Below, piece by piece: positions 46,803 to 55,767 of a DNA stretch of 64,000 nucleotides. The stretch lies in contig DASZZN010000014.1 in NCBI GenBank assembly GCA_035544955.1, forward strand, positions 62,001 through 126,000, written 5' to 3'. This DNA comes from Candidatus Dormiibacterota bacterium. GTDB taxonomy: Bacteria; Chloroflexota; Dormibacteria; CF-121. Position 1 is the first letter of the stretch, and the number at the start of each line of letters is the position of its first letter. The position numbers were made by a program, and so were the translations under genes. The notes below the pieces were generated by a model, which did no database searches, was not told the origin of the DNA, and saw only the letters and a program-made list of their open reading frames with translations.

Positions 46803-47423
46803 TCATCCCCGTACGGACGTCCATGTCGGACCCACCACCTCCCAGAGGTGGTCAGCAAAGGCCCGATGCTGCGCCGGACCTGGATGAAGGCCGTCGCCGG
46901 CGAGCCAGCCATCGCCGCGGTTGGTTTCCCGGCTGATCGCGCTGATGTCCGCGTACTGGAAACCGCGAGAGGCGGCTTCTGAACGGGCGATGTCGTTGAT
47001 GGCATCGATTCGCGCCCGCAGGTGACTGGGCGTGCCGAAGGGCGCTGCGCCTGGAAGCGGCGAGAAGTCCGGGACGGAGACAGCCATAACTCGTGCTGAG
47101 CGCAATCCAAGGCTCTTGACGGTTTCATAGATCTGCGTCAACCTCGCGCGGTAGGTCGCATCGTCAGATCCCTGCACGACGTCGTTGGCCCCGATCAGAA
47201 TGCTGACGAGCTCCGGTGCTGACCTCCGCGCGACCGGCAACTCTTCACGGATCAGATCGGTCGTGGTGTATCCATTGACCCCGAGATTGATGAGTACGAC
47301 GTCGATGCTCAGCAGCTGCCTCAGGCGCCCGGCCAGCAGGCTCGGGAAGTTCTGCGCCTCATGCTCGAGCCCCGTCCCGATTGTGTAGCTATCGCCGAGT
47401 GCCAGGTATCGGATAGATTCCAC
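46803..47423 (-). CDS. SGNH/GDSL-family hydrolase
   Basis: 206-aa esterase/lipase. Block I ALGDSYTIGTG with nucleophile Ser12, block II Gly in NLGVNGYTTTD, block III Asn in LIGANDVVQG and block V Asp/His in GDGLHPGPAQH are all present. No signal peptide, so probably cytoplasmic. GTG start only 6 nt from the divergent MFS ATG; TAACAT lies 6 nt upstream on the minus strand, overlapping the MFS start codon. Confidence 0.88.
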   Translation of the reverse strand: MESIRYLALGDSYTIGTGLEHEAQNFPSLLAGRLRQLLSIDVVLINLGVNGYTTTDLIREELPVARRSAPELVSILIGANDVVQGSDDATYRARLTQIYETVKSLGLRSARVMAVSVPDFSPLPGAAPFGTPSHLRARIDAINDIARSEAASRGFQYADISAISRETNRGDGWLAGDGLHPGPAQHRAFADHLWEVVGPTWTSVRG

Positions 47424-47435
47424 AAGGCGATGTTA
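47414..47435. promoter_or_regulatory. Overlapping divergent -10 boxes
   Basis: Plus: TAGATT (47414-47419), 10 nt before the MFS ATG. Minus: TAACAT (complement of 47430-47435), 6 nt before the SGNH GTG. Each box lies inside the other gene's coding sequence. Confidence 0.4.
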
Positions 47436-48665
47436 GGACCCGTGCCTGGATCGGTCGAGCCCTCGTATGCCGCGTTGCTCCGGGTGCCGGGCTTCGCTCG
47501 CGTGGTGCTGGGGACGCTCCTGGCACGTCTCGGCGGGCAGATGTGGGAGATCGTTCTGGTGCTGTTCGTCCTGCAGCGGTATCAATCGCCGAGCCTGGCG
47601 GGCCTGACCGTTCTGCTCGCGATCGTTCCGGGGCTTGCGTTGAGTCCAATTGCCGGCGCGCTGCTCGACCGCCAGGGACGCCTTCGGCTGATGATCCTCG
47701 ACTACGCGGTGACGGCCGTTCTCATGGCCACGATCGTCGTCCTGTCGCTCGGGCACCGGCTGCCGCCGCCGCTGCTGCTGATCATCGTGTCCGTGCTTGG
47801 CGTGAGCAACATCCTGAGCATCACCGGCGCTCGCTCGCTCTTTCCACTCATGCTGCCGCGAGCGCTCTGGGACCGCGCGAATGGGCTCGATACCAGCATG
47901 TATTCACTCACGGCGGTCATCGGTCCGGCGATCGCGGGCGTCGTCGTAGCGCGGTTCGGTCCAGAGGCCGCGTTGCTCGCGACCGCGAGCGTGGCGGCGA
48001 TCGCGTCGGTCTCGCTGATCGGCGTCCACGAACCGATCGCCCGCACGGAGTCCGGGGGATCGTTGATTGGCGACGCATGGGCGGCGCTCCTCTACGTCGT
48101 TCGCCACCGCAGCCTGCGCGGCCTCGCGATCGCCTTGTTCATCTGCAACCTCGGATACGGCGTCGTCCCGGTCGGCATCCCCGTTCTCGTGCTGCGGCAG
48201 CTGCACGGCAACGCTGCGAACGTGGGGCAGGTGTTCGCGGTCTTCGGCCTAGCCGGCCTGGTAGCGGGCTTACTGATCGGCCGCATCAGCACCGAGGGAC
48301 GCGAGCGACGGCTGATCGCCGCGTGCATGGCGATCCAGGTACCCGCGCTGGCGGTGCTGGCGTTCGCGACCTCGTTGCCCGTGGTGTTCGCCGTCGCCGT
48401 CGTCGAGGGCGTGGCCGGATCGGTCATCAACGTCGGGATCTTCGCGCTTCGTCAGCGGCGCACGGACCCTGCCTGGTTCGGCCGCGCCTTTGCTGTATCG
48501 ATGAGCCTCAACTTTGCAGGGATCCCGATCGGATCCGCGCTCTCCGGCCCGTTGCTCGAGCACTCGATCGCCCTGCCCCTGCTGCTCGGCGCTGCCATCA
48601 ACGTCGTCGCGGTGGCTGCCGCCCTTACGCTTATCCCGGCGCGACAGCCGGCCGAAGCCCGGTAA
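47430..48665 (+). CDS. Major facilitator superfamily transporter
   Basis: 411 aa with twelve predicted membrane helices and the MFS loop motif GALLDRQGRLRLM between helices 2 and 3. It resembles the MFS_3/enterobactin-exporter-like group of effluxers. The ATG at 47430 gives the normal N-terminus. Substrate unknown. Its last 35 nt overlap the end of hemL in convergent orientation. Confidence 0.85.
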   Translation: MLGPVPGSVEPSYAALLRVPGFARVVLGTLLARLGGQMWEIVLVLFVLQRYQSPSLAGLTVLLAIVPGLALSPIAGALLDRQGRLRLMILDYAVTAVLMATIVVLSLGHRLPPPLLLIIVSVLGVSNILSITGARSLFPLMLPRALWDRANGLDTSMYSLTAVIGPAIAGVVVARFGPEAALLATASVAAIASVSLIGVHEPIARTESGGSLIGDAWAALLYVVRHRSLRGLAIALFICNLGYGVVPVGIPVLVLRQLHGNAANVGQVFAVFGLAGLVAGLLIGRISTEGRERRLIAACMAIQVPALAVLAFATSLPVVFAVAVVEGVAGSVINVGIFALRQRRTDPAWFGRAFAVSMSLNFAGIPIGSALSGPLLEHSIALPLLLGAAINVVAVAAALTLIPARQPAEAR

Positions 48666-49926
48666 AGGACTCGCCCAGCACGCTCAGCAGGAAGGCGAGA
48701 GCTTCCTCGTCGTGCGCCGTCGAGACAAAGGACGCTTCGAACTGTGCGGGCGGAATCAAGACCCCTTTCTTCAGGAGACGCTGGAACCAGCTGGCAAAAA
48801 ACGCCGTGTCGGCCTGCTTGGCCCCGGCGTAGTCGCGAACGGCCTGGTCGGTGAAGAAGGGTGTCAGCATCGACCCCACTCGGTTGACGGTTAGCGAGAT
48901 CCCGGCTGCGGCCGCAGACGACTGCAGCCCGGCGGCGACGCGAGCTCCCGCGCCCTCCAACCGCCGGTAGGCGTGGTCGTCGAGTGCGTCCAGCGTGGCA
49001 AGCCCGGCCACCACGGCGAGCGGATTGCCGGAGAGCGTCCCGGCCTGGTAGACGGGCCCGGCCGGTGCGACCTGGTCCATGACCTCCCGGCGGCCGCCGT
49101 AGGCGCCGATGGGAAGACCACCGCCAAGGACCTTTCCCAGGCAGGTCAGATCCGGTGTCACGCCGTACAGTTCCTGCGCGCCACCCCGGGCGACGCGAAA
49201 TCCCGTGATGACCTCATCGAAGATCAGCAGGCTGCCATCGTTCGTGGTGAGCTTTCGCAATCCTGCAAGAAAGCCTGGCGACGGTGGCACGACGCCCATA
49301 TTGCCCGCAACCGGTTCGACGATGATCGCCGCAACCTGGCCTGGCCAGCGGTTCATGGCCGCCTCGACCTCATCGAGCGCGTTGTAGCTGACGACCAGGG
49401 TGTCCCCCGCGGCTCCGGGCGTGATCCCCGGCGTGCCGGGGATACCGAGCGTGGCGACGCCCGAGCCCGCCTCGACCAGCAACGCATCGGCGTGCCCGTG
49501 GTACCCGCCGGCAAACTTGATCAGCTTGGACCGGCGCGTCACCGCGCGCGCGAGCCGGACGGCGGACATCGCCGCCTCGGTCCCCGAATTGACCAGTCGC
49601 AGCATCTCGATGGCCGGCATCCGCTCCGATACCGCCGCTGCCAAACGTACCTCGCCCTCGGTCGGGGCGCCGAACGTCCAGCCACGCTCGAGCTGGGCGC
49701 GCAGCGCCTCGAGGACGGCGGTCGGCCGGTGGCCAAGGATGAGTGGTCCCCAGGAGCAGACGAGGTCCAGGTAGCGATGGCCGTCGACATCAAAAATCCA
49801 CGGGCCCTGGCCGCGGGCGATGAACGGTGGGTTGCCCCCGACGGCGCGATAGGCGCGCACCGGGCTGTTGACGCCGCCCGGGATCAGGCGCTGTGCCTCC
49901 TCGAAGAGCGCGGCCGACCGATCGAT
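48631..49926 (-). CDS. hemL: Glutamate-1-semialdehyde 2,1-aminomutase (non-canonical start)
   Basis: PLP enzyme that moves the amino group of glutamate-1-semialdehyde to give 5-aminolevulinate for haem and corrinoids. Seen: NSGTEAAMSAVRLARA, GGYHGHADALLVEAGSG, FDEVITGFRV and the Lys in CLGKVLGGGLPIGAYGG. The conserved N-terminus (ALFEEAQRLIPGGVNSP) lies upstream of the first GTG (49860); the frame is open but holds no ATG/GTG/TTG before hemA. I place the start provisionally at the ATC at 49926; the exact codon is unknown. It follows hemA immediately. Confidence 0.88.
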   Translation of the reverse strand: MDRSAALFEEAQRLIPGGVNSPVRAYRAVGGNPPFIARGQGPWIFDVDGHRYLDLVCSWGPLILGHRPTAVLEALRAQLERGWTFGAPTEGEVRLAAAVSERMPAIEMLRLVNSGTEAAMSAVRLARAVTRRSKLIKFAGGYHGHADALLVEAGSGVATLGIPGTPGITPGAAGDTLVVSYNALDEVEAAMNRWPGQVAAIIVEPVAGNMGVVPPSPGFLAGLRKLTTNDGSLLIFDEVITGFRVARGGAQELYGVTPDLTCLGKVLGGGLPIGAYGGRREVMDQVAPAGPVYQAGTLSGNPLAVVAGLATLDALDDHAYRRLEGAGARVAAGLQSSAAAAGISLTVNRVGSMLTPFFTDQAVRDYAGAKQADTAFFASWFQRLLKKGVLIPPAQFEASFVSTAHDEEALAFLLSVLGESFTGLRPAVAPG

Positions 49927-49928
49927 GC

Positions 49929-51194
49929 CTACGATGGGTTCCGGTCGAGCTCGAAGGCGTCGTTGATGACGGCGGCTTCCAGGGTCGGGTCGGGGCTCTC
50001 GCGGAGCGCGCGGATTGGGCCGTGGAGAAACTTGGCGGTCAGGGCATCGGCGAGGTCGCGCATGGCCTCGCGCGTCTCCACCTCGCTCGCCGGGACCCGC
50101 GCCAGATGACGCTCGAGCACACCATCGCGCAAGCGCTCCACGCGACTCACCAGCGCTTGCACCGTCGGCGCCGACTCGCGAGCATCCAGGGCCTGCCCCG
50201 TCGCTCGCACCTCTTCCGCAACGATCTCCTCGGCGGCGGGAACGAAGGCCTCGCGTGCTTCGCGGTTGGTCTCGGCGACGCGTTGAAGGTCATCGATGTT
50301 CAGGAGGTGGACACCGGCAACGCCGGCAGCGTCGGGATCGACATCGCGCGGGACCGCCATGTCGACGATCAGCAGCGGGCGGCCGCCACGACGCTCCTGG
50401 AACGTCGTGACCCGGCCGGCGTCGAGCAGATGGTGCGGGGCGCTGCTCGACGAGACGATGATGTCGACCGAGCCGATGATCTCTTCGATCCCATCGAACG
50501 GAACCGCCGCCGCGCCGCCAGTCTGTGCGACCTCGTCGGCACGTTCGAATCGCCTCGAGGCGAGATAGACGCTGCCGATCCGTTGGTTGCGCAAGAGGCG
50601 CAACGTCACTTCGCTCATCTCGCCGGCGCCGAGCAGCAGCACATTCCGGCCGGCGAGGCCGCCAAGGACGTCCTGCGTCGCCGCCACTGCGGCATGGCCC
50701 ACCGATACCGGCCGCCGCCCAAGCCCCGTTTCGTGGCGGATGCGCTTGGCGGCCCGCAGCGCGCCTCGGATGATGATCTCCAGCTGGGCGTCGAGCGCAC
50801 CGGCCTGCCGGGCCAGCGACAGCGCCCGCTTGAGCTGTCCGAGCACCTGCGCCTCGCCGATCATCAGCGAGTCGAGACCGCCGGCCACCCGGAACAGGTG
50901 ATCCATCGCATCGTCGCCCGTGAGCCGATACGCGTAGCGCTGCCAGGCCTCGAAGGGCAGCTGGTGCGGCCACAGGCCAAACGACTCGAAGAGCCGATCC
51001 GGAGTGTCGTTGGCAGAGGCGATCGCGTAGAGCTCGGTCCGGTTGCAGGTTGATAGCAGAACGCCGCTCTCGATCAGATCGTGATCGATGAGACGGCGAA
51101 CGCACTCGCCGACCCCGGTCTCAGGAATGAAGACCTGCTCCCGGACGTCGAGCGGTGCTGACTTATGACTCAGGCCAAGAACGACAAACTTCAC
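49929..51194 (-). CDS. hemA: Glutamyl-tRNA reductase
   Basis: Reduces glutamyl-tRNA to glutamate-1-semialdehyde with NADPH, the first step of C5 haem synthesis. The 421-aa protein has LGLSHKSAPLDVRE, the catalytic Cys in LSTCNRTELY (about residue 49), GGLDSLMIGEAQVLGQ, and the NADPH motif LLGAGEMSEV. The GTG at 51194 gives family-typical VKFVVLGLSHK; a GTG three codons upstream is possible. The next gene in the path, hemL, abuts it. Confidence 0.95.
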   Translation of the reverse strand: MKFVVLGLSHKSAPLDVREQVFIPETGVGECVRRLIDHDLIESGVLLSTCNRTELYAIASANDTPDRLFESFGLWPHQLPFEAWQRYAYRLTGDDAMDHLFRVAGGLDSLMIGEAQVLGQLKRALSLARQAGALDAQLEIIIRGALRAAKRIRHETGLGRRPVSVGHAAVAATQDVLGGLAGRNVLLLGAGEMSEVTLRLLRNQRIGSVYLASRRFERADEVAQTGGAAAVPFDGIEEIIGSVDIIVSSSSAPHHLLDAGRVTTFQERRGGRPLLIVDMAVPRDVDPDAAGVAGVHLLNIDDLQRVAETNREAREAFVPAAEEIVAEEVRATGQALDARESAPTVQALVSRVERLRDGVLERHLARVPASEVETREAMRDLADALTAKFLHGPIRALRESPDPTLEAAVINDAFELDRNPS

Positions 51195-51231
51195 GGGACC
51201 CACGCCTAATGGTACGTGCAGGGGCCGTCGC

Positions 51232-52785
51232 TCAGACCGGGAAGACGCCGTGCTTGCGCTCCACCCGCGGGCGCTGGCTGGTCGCATAGGCGGCGAAGCG
51301 ATCGACGAGCTCGGTCCGGAGCTCCGTGGGCGCCACGACCGCGTCGACGATCAGGTCCGACGCCAGCCGGTAGAGGTCGATGTCCTCTCGATACTCTTCC
51401 TGGAGCTTCTGAACGTACGCCGGGCGCTCGGCCTCCGGCAGCTCCTGGATCTTGTTGTAGAAGACGGCGTTGACGGCGGCGCTCGGGCCCATCACGCCGA
51501 TCATCGCCGTCGGCAATGCCAGCGTCGCGTTCGGCTCGTACGCCGGACCGGCCATGGCATAGAGGCCGGCGCCGTACGCCTTGCGCACGATCACAGAGAT
51601 CTTCGGGACAGTGGCCTCCGCCACCGCGGCGATCATCTTGGCGCCGTGGCGGATGATCCCCTGCCGCTCGACGACGGTGCCGATCATGAAACCTGGTACG
51701 TCGGCGAGAAAGAGCAGCGGGATGTTGAAGGCGTCGCACAGCCAGATGAAGCGTGCCGCCTTGTCGGCGGAGTCGACGAAGAGGATCCCGCCCTTTTGCA
51801 TCGACTGGTTGGCGACCACGCCGACCACCCGCCCATCGATGCGCGCCAACCCACAGATGATCTCCTTTGCATAGAGCTTCTTGATCTCGAAGAAGCTGCC
51901 CGCGTCGATCACCCCGTCGATCAGCTGCTGCATGTTGAAGGCGCGCCCCTCGTCCTCGGGTACGAGGGTGTCCAGTGGCACCGGCGGCCTGGCCTCGGCC
52001 GAGGGGGCCGGACGAGGCGTCTCCGTCCAGTTCTGTGGGAAATAGGAGAGGTAGCGCCGTCCCGCCTCGATCGCCTCTTCGTCGGAGGCAACCAGGGTGT
52101 CGCCGACGCCGCTGACGGTCGAGTGCATTCGGGCCCCGCCCATCTCCTCGAGCGTCACCTTCTCGCCGATCACCATCTCCGCCATCCGCGGGGACCCGAG
52201 GTACATGCTGGCGTTGCCCTCGACCATGATCGTGATGTCGCAAAAGGCGGGGATGTAGGCACCGCCCGCGGCCGAGGGGCCGAAGAGCAGGCAGATCTGC
52301 GGCACCACGCCGGACAGTCGCACTTCCTGGTGGAAGATGCGACCCGCGTGCCGCCGCCCTGGGAACATCTGCACCTGGTCGGTGATCCGCGCTCCGGCTG
52401 AGTCCACCAGGTAGAAGATCGGGACGCGCAGCCGTTCGGCAGTCTCCTGGATGCGAATGATCTTCTCCACCGTGCGCGGTCCCCAGGATCCGGCCTTGAC
52501 CGTCGGGTCGTTGGCCATCACGCACACCGTCCGCCCCTCGATCCGGCCGATGACCGTCACGACGCCATCGGCGCCGTAGCCGGGTTCCTCGCTGTGGGCG
52601 AGCAGTCCGTCCTCGATCAGAAAATCGGGGTCGAGCAGCAACTCGAGCCGGCGTCGAACTGGCAGCTTGTGCTCCTGCCGCAGTTTTTCCGCATACTTCG
52701 CCGACCCACCGGCCCGCGCCGTCTCGGATCGAACCTTGAGCTGGTCCTTGGCGTCCTGCTTCGCCGTCGGATCCGGCGCGCTCAT
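51232..52785 (-). CDS. Acyl-CoA carboxylase carboxyltransferase subunit
   Basis: 517-aa carboxyltransferase with two crotonase-like halves: VDSAGARITDQVQMFPGRRH (about residues 127-146), GPSAAGGAYIPAFCD and ADVPGFMIGTVVERQGIIRHG. The RKAYGAGLYAMAGPAYEP segment lacks the Asp of the propionyl-specific subunit at 41592, so the substrate differs. Position between HMG-CoA lyase and a LiuC-like hydratase favours 3-methylcrotonyl-CoA (leucine pathway). No biotin subunit is nearby. Its ATG overlaps the end of the lyase gene. Confidence 0.85.
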   Translation of the reverse strand: MSAPDPTAKQDAKDQLKVRSETARAGGSAKYAEKLRQEHKLPVRRRLELLLDPDFLIEDGLLAHSEEPGYGADGVVTVIGRIEGRTVCVMANDPTVKAGSWGPRTVEKIIRIQETAERLRVPIFYLVDSAGARITDQVQMFPGRRHAGRIFHQEVRLSGVVPQICLLFGPSAAGGAYIPAFCDITIMVEGNASMYLGSPRMAEMVIGEKVTLEEMGGARMHSTVSGVGDTLVASDEEAIEAGRRYLSYFPQNWTETPRPAPSAEARPPVPLDTLVPEDEGRAFNMQQLIDGVIDAGSFFEIKKLYAKEIICGLARIDGRVVGVVANQSMQKGGILFVDSADKAARFIWLCDAFNIPLLFLADVPGFMIGTVVERQGIIRHGAKMIAAVAEATVPKISVIVRKAYGAGLYAMAGPAYEPNATLALPTAMIGVMGPSAAVNAVFYNKIQELPEAERPAYVQKLQEEYREDIDLYRLASDLIVDAVVAPTELRTELVDRFAAYATSQRPRVERKHGVFPV

Positions 52786-53696
52786 GCCGAGACGCTTCCC
52801 GTTTCCGGCGGTGCCAGGGCGTGGATCCTGCCGGGCATCGGGGCGCCGAGGGTGCGCTCGAGTCCGCGGGACACCACAATGAGCCGGCTGACATCGACCC
52901 CGGTCGCGATGCCCATCGCCTCGAGCATCGCGAGGGCATCTTCGCTGCAGAGGTTGCCGGCCGCGCCGGGGGCGAAGGGGCTGCCGCCGATGCCGCCGAC
53001 CGAACCTTCGAAGAGGTTGACGCCGGTTTCCAGCGCCGAGAGCAGGTTGGCCAGCGCGGTGCCGCGGGTGTCGTGGAAATGCGCGCCCCAGCGAATCGCG
53101 GGCAGCCGCTCCTTCAACGTCTGGAAGAGCGCCTCGACCTGCGCTGGGTTGGCGACGCCGATGGTATCGGCCAGCGCGATCTCCTCGATGCCGGCATCGG
53201 CCAGTGCCGCCGCGACCTCGGCCACCCGTTCCGGCGGAACCGCCCCTTCATAGGGACAACCGAACGCCACGCTGAGGCTCGCGTCGACCACGATCCGGTC
53301 GCGCCGTGCCTCAGCGGCGATCGACTGGATCTCCTGGAGCGTCTCCTCGACGGAGCAATTCAGGTTGTGCTGGTTGTAGCCGTCGGTCGCCGCCACCGTG
53401 ACCGCGACGTTTCGAACGCCCGAACCCCGGGCCCGGTCGAGGCCGCGGCGATTCGGAACGAGTACGCGCAGCTGATCGATCCGATCCTGCAGCGCCTCGA
53501 GCACGGCCTCGGCATCGGCGAGCTGGGGCACCCATTTGGGGTGCACCATGGAGGTGGCCTCGACGCGTCGAAATCCGCAATCGAGCAGGCTCGCCACGAG
53601 GCCCACTTTTGCCGGGGTGGCCAGCGTCCGTGGCCAGCTCTGCAACCCGTCGCGGGGTCCGACTTCCACCCAGTCGACCCGCAGGGCCGCGCTCAT
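52782..53696 (-). CDS. Hydroxymethylglutaryl-CoA lyase-like enzyme
   Basis: 304-aa TIM-barrel lyase of the HMGL/DRE family that splits HMG-CoA to acetoacetate and acetyl-CoA. Metal/substrate motif VEVGPRDGLQS (about residues 10-20), LVPNRRGLDRA, CSVEETLQ, ADTIGVANP and HFHDTRGTALAN are present. The signature loop reads GGIGGSPFAPGAAGN, with Ser where the catalytic Cys (GGCP) is expected. Overlaps both neighbours by 4 nt. Gene symbol withheld because of the substitution. Confidence 0.83.
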   Translation of the reverse strand: MSAALRVDWVEVGPRDGLQSWPRTLATPAKVGLVASLLDCGFRRVEATSMVHPKWVPQLADAEAVLEALQDRIDQLRVLVPNRRGLDRARGSGVRNVAVTVAATDGYNQHNLNCSVEETLQEIQSIAAEARRDRIVVDASLSVAFGCPYEGAVPPERVAEVAAALADAGIEEIALADTIGVANPAQVEALFQTLKERLPAIRWGAHFHDTRGTALANLLSALETGVNLFEGSVGGIGGSPFAPGAAGNLCSEDALAMLEAMGIATGVDVSRLIVVSRGLERTLGAPMPGRIHALAPPETGSVSA

Positions 53697-54472
53697 TTGC
53701 CGGTGAACCGCGGCTCTCGCTTTTCGAAGAAGGCGGTGACACCTTCCTTCAGGTCATCGCTCAAGCCGAGCAGGGCGAGCTGGTCCTGCAGGTAGGCAAT
53801 CGCCGACGGGAAGCTCATGTCCTGCATGCGGTAGAAGGCCTCGAGGCCGAGCCGCATGGCGATGGGGCTCTTTTTCGCGAGTTCGCCGGCGAGCGTGTCG
53901 ACCTCGGCGTCGAGCTGCGCCGGCGGCACGTGCCGGTTGATGAGACCGATGCGGGCTGCCTCAGCGGCGTCGATGCGCTTGCCCGTCAGCATCAATTCCA
54001 TCCCGGCTTTGCGCGGCACGTTGCGAAAGACGATCGCCATGATCATCATCGGGAAGACGCCGACGTTCACTTCGGGCATGCCGAATTGGGCGTCGCTGGC
54101 GGCGATGGCGAGGTCGCAGGCGGCTACGAGACCGAAACCGCCGGCGAGCGCGTGGCCGTTGACGCGGGCAATCGTTGGCTTGCCCAACTCCGTCATCGCG
54201 AGGAAGAGATCGGCGAGCTGACGGCGCTGGAAATAACGGTCCAGCTCGGGTTGCTCACTGCGAAAGCTGTTCAGGTCGGCACCGGCGCAGAAGACCTTGC
54301 CCGCCCCCGTGATCACGATGACCCGGATTTGCCCGTCGCCCTTGGCCTGCTCGAGCGCCGCGCCGAGTTCGGCCACCGTTTCCGTGCTCAAAGCGTTGCG
54401 ATTGTCGGGACGGTTGATCGTGATCGTGGCGACCGCGTCGCGCCGCCCGTAGAGGAGGTTCTTGAACTCCAC
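53693..54472 (-). CDS. Enoyl-CoA hydratase/isomerase (LiuC-like)
   Basis: 259-aa crotonase-fold enzyme. The oxyanion hole AGADLNSF and NGHALAGGFGLVAACDLAIA are clear. Of the two crotonase glutamates, the one in FGMPEVNVGVFP remains, while the equivalent of Glu144 is replaced (GLVAACD), as also in methylglutaconyl-CoA hydratases of the Liu pathway. GTG start with TATACT 6 nt upstream and no ribosome site. First gene of the minus-strand operon leading to hemA-hemL. Confidence 0.85.
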   Translation of the reverse strand: MEFKNLLYGRRDAVATITINRPDNRNALSTETVAELGAALEQAKGDGQIRVIVITGAGKVFCAGADLNSFRSEQPELDRYFQRRQLADLFLAMTELGKPTIARVNGHALAGGFGLVAACDLAIAASDAQFGMPEVNVGVFPMMIMAIVFRNVPRKAGMELMLTGKRIDAAEAARIGLINRHVPPAQLDAEVDTLAGELAKKSPIAMRLGLEAFYRMQDMSFPSAIAYLQDQLALLGLSDDLKEGVTAFFEKREPRFTGK

Positions 54473-54478
54473 CGGCCA

Positions 54479-54484
54479 AGTATA
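54479..54484 (-). promoter_or_regulatory. -10 box TATACT for the leucine/haem operon
   Basis: On the minus strand TATACT lies exactly 6 nt before the GTG at 54472, a typical leaderless arrangement. No -35 is evident. Confidence 0.5.
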
Positions 54485-54518
54485 TGGGGCGTCATTTCGC
54501 GCTCCGTCACGGCGCTTC

Positions 54519-54524
54519 TAGAAT
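54519..54524 (+). promoter_or_regulatory. -10 box TAGAAT for the thiolase operon
   Basis: TAGAAT lies 6 nt before the GTG at 54531, with no ribosome site: leaderless start of the beta-oxidation operon. Confidence 0.45.
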
Positions 54525-54530
54525 GCAGTC

Positions 54531-55739
54531 GTGGAGGACGTCGTCCTGGTCGCGGCGGCCCGCACGCCGTTCGGCAAGCTGGGCGGTGGCCTCTCGACGT
54601 TGACGGCGCCCGAGCTCGGCGCCTCCGTCATCAAGGAAGTCCTCAACCGCGCCCACGTCGACGGCGCCGACGTCGACCAGGTCATCATGGGCACGGTCAT
54701 CACCGCCGGCATGGGCCAGATTCCGGCGCGGCAGGCCGCCATCCAGGCGGGGCTGCCGACGAGCGTCCCAGCGCTGACCGTCAACAAGGTCTGCGCGTCA
54801 TCGCTCAAGGCCGTCAACCTGGCGGCGCTGCTGATCCGCAACGGTGATGCCGACGCCGTCGTTGCCGGTGGGATGGAAAGCATGAGCCAGGCGCCCTACC
54901 TGCTGGAGAAGGCGCGCTTCGGCTATCGCCTTGGGGACGGCGCGCTGGTTGACAGCATGGTGCGCGACGGCCTGATCGATCCGGCCAACGGCTGCCACAT
55001 GGCGGTCGAGGGCAGCAATGTCGCGAAGGAGTTCGAGGTTTCGCGCGAACGGCAGGACGAGTATGCCTACGACAGCCAGCAGCGCTACGCAAGGGCCCTC
55101 AAAGCCGGCTCCTTCAAGGGGGAACTCATCCCGATCGCCGTGGCGAGTCCAAAGGGCACGACAACCGTGGCGGCCGATGAGCAGCCACGACCGGATACCA
55201 CGCTCGCGGGCCTGGCGCGGCTCAAGCCGGTGTTTACGGAGGACGGGACGATCACCGCCGGGAATGCCCCGGGGGTCAATGACGGCGCCACCGCCATCCT
55301 GCTGATGAGTGCTGCGGAGGCGAAGCGCCGGAACCTGCCGCCGCTGGCCCAGTGGCTCGCCTACGGCGAGTCCGCGGCCGATACGCCCTACCTCGCGACC
55401 GTGCCGGCGTCGTCCATCCATGCGGCGCTAAAGAAGCTCGGCTTGCGCGTCGGCGACATGAGCCTCTTCGAGATCAACGAGGCCTTTGCCGCGGTGGCGT
55501 GTACCGCCATGGACCTGCTCGGGATCGATGAGCAGCGGGTCAACGTCGATGGCGGTGCGCTCGCGATCGGCCATCCCATCGGCGCTTCCGGCGCGCGCAT
55601 CCTGATGCACCTGGTCTATGCGCTGCGCCAGCGGGGCGGCGGTTACGGCGCGGCCGGCATCTGCTCGGGGATGGCCCAAGGCGAGGCCACCATCGTCCGC
55701 GTGAACTCCGGCCCGCCGGCCGACGCGAGCGGCGCGTAG
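54531..55739 (+). CDS. Acetyl-CoA C-acetyltransferase (thiolase)
   Basis: 402-aa thiolase joining or splitting acetoacetyl-CoA/3-ketoacyl-CoA. Nucleophilic Cys in NKVCASSLKAVN (about residue 89), His in NEAFAAVA, GHPIGASGARI, and the second Cys in GICSGMAQGEA near the end are present. Length fits type II biosynthetic/degradative thiolases. First gene of a four-gene beta-oxidation operon and able to process acetoacetyl units from the divergent HMG-CoA lyase pathway. Confidence 0.94.
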   Translation: MEDVVLVAAARTPFGKLGGGLSTLTAPELGASVIKEVLNRAHVDGADVDQVIMGTVITAGMGQIPARQAAIQAGLPTSVPALTVNKVCASSLKAVNLAALLIRNGDADAVVAGGMESMSQAPYLLEKARFGYRLGDGALVDSMVRDGLIDPANGCHMAVEGSNVAKEFEVSRERQDEYAYDSQQRYARALKAGSFKGELIPIAVASPKGTTTVAADEQPRPDTTLAGLARLKPVFTEDGTITAGNAPGVNDGATAILLMSAAEAKRRNLPPLAQWLAYGESAADTPYLATVPASSIHAALKKLGLRVGDMSLFEINEAFAAVACTAMDLLGIDEQRVNVDGGALAIGHPIGASGARILMHLVYALRQRGGGYGAAGICSGMAQGEATIVRVNSGPPADASGA

Positions 55740-55767
55740 TGCCATGCGAGCGTTTGAGGCGTAACTA

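Noticed and set aside
48973-50109. 378-codon plus-strand frame antisense to hemL and hemA
   Set aside because: Antisense shadow of two firmly identified genes; no family features in its translation.
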